Shown: positions 18,921-20,169 of the stretch, one piece after another
Layout of the letters: the number at the start of each line of letters is the position of its first letter
Position numbering within the stretch: the stretch's first letter is position 1
NCBI RefSeq assembly: GCF_000090795.2
Contig: NW_003546889.1
Span: 29,679 to 49,847 of the forward strand
Reading direction: 5' to 3'
DNA from: Amphimedon queenslandica
Lineage: Eukaryota > Porifera > Demospongiae > Haplosclerida > Niphatidae
DNA length: 20,169 nt
Made by a program: the position numbers and the translations under genes
The notes under the pieces: generated by a model
What the model saw: only the letters and a program-made list of their open reading frames with translations
Databases searched by the model: none
Told to the model about the DNA's origin: nothing

Positions 18921-20096
18921 AAATTGAACTACATGTGTACATGTATACTATATCCCAGTTGAGTTTGGGACAAGAAAAACTGGAATAACTTTTTATAGGA
19001 ATGTGGGATAAGGATGAAACTTTCACAGGTTCTTAGTCGCCAAAGTCCATCAAAATCTGTGAAATCTTGGGTCTCTCAACTCTTGGGAACCCTGAGAACC
19101 GGGTTCTCCCTATAAACCCAATGGCATACCAAAATGACGTTTTATGACAATTTATCTACGTCATAGTTTACATAAGAACATGTGGTCGAGCGCCCAAACT
19201 GATAATTCTTGTTTTAAAAAGCTAACAGAGCAAGATCTTCTGATAACGATGGCCTTTATGAAGACTAGTTGACTCCAGTAGCTATTGTACTGCTTATCAT
19301 GAAGAGCAAGACTGTTTAAGAGTGAAACAACACAGCCGCCATGCTTCTATGAATATCATTAAAATACGTCATTTTGTGACGTAGCTACATTTTTCAAATT
19401 CCACGCAGCTGCTTCCACTTCCGTCCCAAACTGAACTGGGATATAGTATACATGTACATCACTATAAAGCAAATGGTACAAAATTTTGTGAATCGCCAAT
19501 CCACACACAATAATATTAACTAGTTATTAATAGTTATTAACTAGTTATTAATAGTTATATTGGTAGTTATTAATATAATATTCTTACTCTTTTTGGTAGC
19601 TTGTCGTGTAACCATAGCAACCAGCGAAGCGTCTCCAGTTTAGTTTCTTGTTCAGTGAAGCTCATATGAGGCATGAGGACACCAAGCACAGTCAATAAAC
19701 TGAACTTAACCACACCCACCTCTCCTGTATCAGGACCCTCAGCATTAGAACCAACCTCGTTAACACCAGTTTGAGTGGGCGGGATTGGTTGTGTGGGCGG
19801 GGCAGTTTGAGTGGGCAGAGTCACTTGAGTGGGCAGAGTCACTTTGGTGGGTGGGGCAACATTTGTAGATGTCTTTGAGGTTTTTGGTGAGGTGGTTTTA
19901 CCAGACACAACTTGTTTCCTGATTCTCGTTGGAGATGATTTCGGGGATTGCGTGGGCGTGATGTTGATCCCTGGTGATCCGGTCATGAGATTAACTTGAA
20001 TCTGATCAGTGAGATCAGTGTTAGTGTCATCATCGTCAGTCGGAAGGATCAACTCTTTCAGTTTTCTATTAACATTTGAGGCCACTCGTCTAATGT
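9883..20096 (-). CDS. VAC14: VAC14, PIKfyve complex scaffold (C-terminal part; 5' exons outside the window)
   Basis: Nine exons join in phase: 20096-19588, 18837-18772, 18362-18270, 18220-18090, 17528-17354, 12635-12517, 12469-12390, 11431-11272 and 10036-9883, 494 residues plus a partial codon. Vertebrate VAC14 landmarks appear in order: DIRRVASNVNRKLKELILPTD, LETLRWLLWLHDKLP (human VLRWLYHLYIKTP), TGKLFPSLQRMLADISD, LLENKGSLIIRHLC, LSFASLMVRELNTIL, CWCHNAIATVALC, LVQLIESPIFTFLRLQLL, YGLLMLLPQTNAF and the tail DFDKLLNHFLSVQQKHFSTRH (human [21 protein letters not shown]). VAC14 is a HEAT-repeat scaffold that holds PIKfyve and FIG4 on endolysosomes to control PI(3,5)P2. An inserted low-complexity stretch (NVAPPTKVTLPTQVTLPTQ and more) lies in the first visible exon. 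About 290 N-terminal residues are missing off the right edge. Two introns host other genes on the opposite strand. Confidence 0.95.
10327..10684 (+). CDS. Short stathmin-like protein nested in the VAC14 last intron
   Basis: Two exons (10327-10479 and 10571-10684) with a GTAAGA donor and a TCTCTCTAAAG acceptor give 88 residues. The start GAAATGG is the first in-frame ATG. The N-terminus TQSFEINFGSARCKPPPRF resembles the stathmin cap that touches tubulin, and LLEKQRSAEERRKAF plus ARLDRIHEKDEEIQQLI is the charged helix with the family's EERRK and L-x-x-I-x-E-K-D pattern. Stathmins sequester tubulin dimers. Human stathmin has 149 residues and two tubulin-binding repeats, whereas this protein has about one, so it may cap or bind a single tubulin. 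The gene is antisense to VAC14, inside its 1235-bp last intron. An ATTAAA at 10722-10727 is a possible poly(A) signal. Family identity is likely, not certain. Confidence 0.65.
10740..11029. other. Non-coding part of the VAC14 last intron
   Basis: AT-rich sequence follows the stathmin-like gene. A second ATTAAA at 10791-10796 may end its transcript. No exon with coding character was recognised on either strand. Confidence 0.5.
11030..11232. mobile_element. MITE with perfect 19-bp terminal inverted repeats
   Basis: GTACAAGATGATTTATTGG at 11030-11048 is exactly inverted at 11214-11232, giving a unit of about 203 bp with no coding capacity. Its core (GGCAATTTTG followed by TGTGCCATTGAGCATG) is shared with the element at 17105-17310. 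It lies just upstream, in the minus sense, of the stathmin-like gene and close to the donor of the VAC14 exon ending at 11272. Confidence 0.8.
11443..12359. repeat. Satellite-like tandem array, five units of about 170-181 bp
   Basis: The anchor GCTCAAACTT recurs at about 11601, 11779, 11960, 12129 and 12306. Each unit contains AACCATGGGCTATAGCC, TTTAGAATTTTGGCGTTTTC, AAAATGGCCGTAACTTGAAA, TCGGAATCAGCTCAAACTT, CTACACAGCATAAGTACATC and ATATGTATCAGAAAATGTAA. The array takes up nearly the whole 958-bp VAC14 intron between exons 12469-12390 and 11431-11272, leaving only tens of bases at each end for splicing. Part of the unit matches the array at 3297-3890. Confidence 0.9.
12835..13054. mobile_element. 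MITE with 16-bp inverted ends and TA flanks
   Basis: TACCTTAAGCCTACTA at 12835-12850 is exactly inverted at 13039-13054, and similarity continues inward (CTACTAAATTTAGC against CTACTAATTTTAGC). If the outer TA is the target duplication, the element is 12837-13052, a Tc1/mariner-like Stowaway pattern. There is no coding content. It is inserted in the upstream region of death-domain gene A and is absent from the matching position in copy B. Confidence 0.8.
13213..13555. mobile_element. Degenerate transposon remnant with CAGGGGCG-type ends
   Basis: The left end CAGGAGCGTATCTAG and the inverted right end CAGGGGCGTATCCAG form imperfect inverted termini about 343 bp apart. The inside is GC-richer than its surroundings (GGCACGCGAAGCGCACCGCG) and has no coding frame of interest. 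CAGGGGCG ends are common in hAT-like elements, but no 8-bp target duplication was found, so the class is uncertain. Confidence 0.55.
13821..15302 (+). CDS. Two-death-domain protein, copy A (nested in VAC14 intron)
   Basis: Nine small exons join in phase into 275 residues: 13821-13833, 13883-13939, 13996-14271, 14348-14389, 14459-14504, 14551-14603, 14678-14935, 15138-15179 and 15262-15302. The first death-fold domain (about residues 35-110) shows APKYKELAVQFRIPQ, VVGDWLKGN and RWLYDAVRAID, with the helical spacing and conserved Trp of death domains. A second death-like domain (about 170-250) reads MAAVMKIFGSS, TIGAGLGVKTADLQQI, VFQRWFDAD and WDTLKRLCEDYPDKLGKA. A polar linker lies between them and a short Lys/Glu tail follows. 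Death-fold domains bind one another in apoptosis and innate-immune assemblies; partners are unknown. AATAAA lies at 15390-15395. The gene runs opposite to VAC14 inside the intron between exons 17354 and 12635. Confidence 0.7.
15491..15741 (+). promoter_or_regulatory. Duplicated upstream region of death-domain gene B
   Basis: The sequence from 15491 (AGGATGGATTGATGTGAAGT, then GATCAATGTAAACCAATGGC and CAGCTGCTGCT) matches 12751-12830 upstream of copy A. It then rejoins homology just before each start codon (CACAGTCCC, a CT-rich tract, CTCAAG, ATGTCTGCTTCAG). The two genes therefore probably keep related promoters. In copy A the two halves are separated by transposon insertions. Confidence 0.6.
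15742..16847 (+). CDS. Single-death-domain protein, copy B (paralogue of copy A)
   Basis: Six exons join in phase: 15742-15754, 15802-15858, 15903-16178, 16238-16282, 16714-16755 and 16837-16847, giving 147 residues. The first three exons have exactly the same lengths and phases as in copy A (13, 57 and 276 nt), and the 42-nt penultimate exon (GAEDQENQQEQSQ-like) also matches. The death domain reads SFVKLAQEFCIP, GLNDVVDQWLRWN and ERWLYDAVKEIDGALATKIGK. Copy A's exons 5-7, which carry the linker and second death-fold domain, are missing; the homology jumps from CTATAGCAGACAAA (16593-16606) to the region before the 42-nt exon. A leftover 25-nt exon-4-like piece lies at 16509-16533 but would break the frame. 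The protein ends early (DRK, stop), where copy A has a longer Lys-rich tail. Confidence 0.65.
17105..17310. mobile_element. MITE with TATACCGTATAG-type inverted ends
   Basis: The left end TATACCGTATAGCGGGAAAT and the inverted right end TATACTGTATAGTGGTAAAT give about 28-bp imperfect inverted repeats around 206 bp of non-coding DNA; TA may be the target duplication. The core (GGCAAATTTGTGG, then CGTGCCATTGAGCATG) matches the MITE at 11030-11232. It lies just downstream of the VAC14 exon ending at 17354. Confidence 0.8.
17534..17596. repeat. (GGGA)n microsatellite acting as a polypyrimidine tract
   Basis: A purine-only GGGAGA/GGGAGG run lies next to the acceptor of the VAC14 exon starting at 17528. 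On the transcribed minus strand it is a C/T tract ending CCCATTAG. Confidence 0.85.
17717..18040. mobile_element. Diverged inverted-repeat element with TTAGCG motifs
   Basis: The left end (TACTGTAAAACTACAAATTT, then TAGCGTGCTAC) resembles the inverted right end (TACTCTAAACCTATTAATGT, then TAGCGGCTAC). A GC-richer middle at 17812-17945 contains TCACGTGATCAC. The TTTAGCG/CGCTAAA pattern is shared with the MITE at 12835-13054. The ends are degenerate, so borders are approximate. Confidence 0.5.
18402..18617. mobile_element. MITE with TACCGTACGGGTA-type inverted ends
   Basis: The left end TACTGTACGGGTATTAAATT and the inverted right end TACCGTACGGGTAGAAAATT frame 216 bp of non-coding DNA; the outer TA could be the target duplication. 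The terminal pattern TACYGTA resembles the element at 17105-17310. It lies in the VAC14 intron between exons 18837-18772 and 18362-18270. Confidence 0.75.
18850..18918. repeat. (AAT)n microsatellite, about 22 units
   Basis: A nearly pure TAA/AAT run starts within about a dozen bases of the acceptor (minus strand) of the VAC14 exon beginning at 18837. Reading through it gives an artificial poly-Tyr frame, which is not a gene. Confidence 0.95.
18938..19456. mobile_element. Non-autonomous DNA transposon with 35-bp inverted repeats
   Basis: The 35-bp sequence at 18937-18971 (containing ATACTATATCCCAGTT, then AGTTTGGGAC) is inverted at 19423-19457 with a single mismatch. If the flanking TACATGTA octamers (18938-18945 and 19449-19456) are an 8-bp target duplication, the element proper is 18946-19448 (503 bp), starting TACTATATCCC and ending GGGATATAGTA. 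Because TACATGTA is its own reverse complement, it cannot be told apart from extra inverted-repeat sequence. A TA duplication is the alternative. No transposase frame is present. It sits in a VAC14 intron. Confidence 0.8.
19515..19556. repeat. Two perfect 21-bp tandem copies
   Basis: A 21-bp unit made of ATTAACTAGTTATTAATAG plus TT is repeated exactly twice, followed by a partial third copy up to about 19575. It lies just downstream, in the minus sense, of the VAC14 donor at 19587. Confidence 0.85.
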
Positions 20097-20169
20097 CTGT
20101 TGATAAAATACCATAAAAGTGGAATAGTTTACTGCCTTTATTATTTAATCTTTAAATTTTTACATGTTA

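Noticed and set aside
18754..19026. Minus-strand frame with a run of about 22 Tyr
   Set aside because: The Tyr run is the AAT microsatellite. Only the 66-nt VAC14 exon at its end is real.

Overview
This is eukaryotic, animal-type genomic DNA: multi-exon genes with GT-AG introns on both strands, animal gene families (TRIM, PRP4 kinase, MVB12-type MABP, VAC14, stathmin, death domains), AT-rich introns, microsatellites and many short DNA transposons. The self-complementary octamer ACATGTAC is scattered very densely through introns and spacers. With the compact genes and short introns, this suggests a demosponge close to Amphimedon. That assignment is inference; no marker gene was compared.

Layout. 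(1) 1-676, minus: 5' part of a RING/B-box TRIM gene that leaves the window. (2) 1303-1728, minus: a frame-broken tyrosine-recombinase (Crypton/DUF3504) relic, followed at 1985-2127 by a fold-back palindrome. (3) 2609-6648, minus: five exons of a PRPF4B (PRP4 kinase)-like N-terminal half. Its intron 3 holds a satellite-like array and its intron 1 a hAT-type MITE with a perfect 8-bp target duplication. No kinase domain follows inside the window. (4) 6649-6889: a short divergent promoter region. (5) 6890-9612, plus: a complete five-exon MABP-domain gene (MVB12-like) with a long PPTNQGY-repeat tail. (6) 9883-20096 and beyond, minus: nine exons of VAC14, scaffold of the PIKfyve/FIG4 complex, covering roughly the C-terminal 60 percent.

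VAC14 hosts other genes in its introns, all on the opposite strand. Its last intron contains a short stathmin-like gene (10327-10684). A 4.7-kb intron contains two tandem death-domain genes (13821-15302 and 15742-16847). They are duplicates: copy A has two death-fold domains, and copy B has lost the second one with its exons yet keeps an open, phase-consistent reading frame.

The rest of VAC14's introns is filled by a five-copy satellite array related to the one in the PRPF4B-like gene, and by at least six short inverted-repeat elements. The genes share general cellular themes (splicing, ESCRT/endosome, PI(3,5)P2, microtubules, death-fold signalling) but no single pathway. The notable points are the nested architecture, the domain-loss paralogue, the missing kinase domain and the related intronic arrays.
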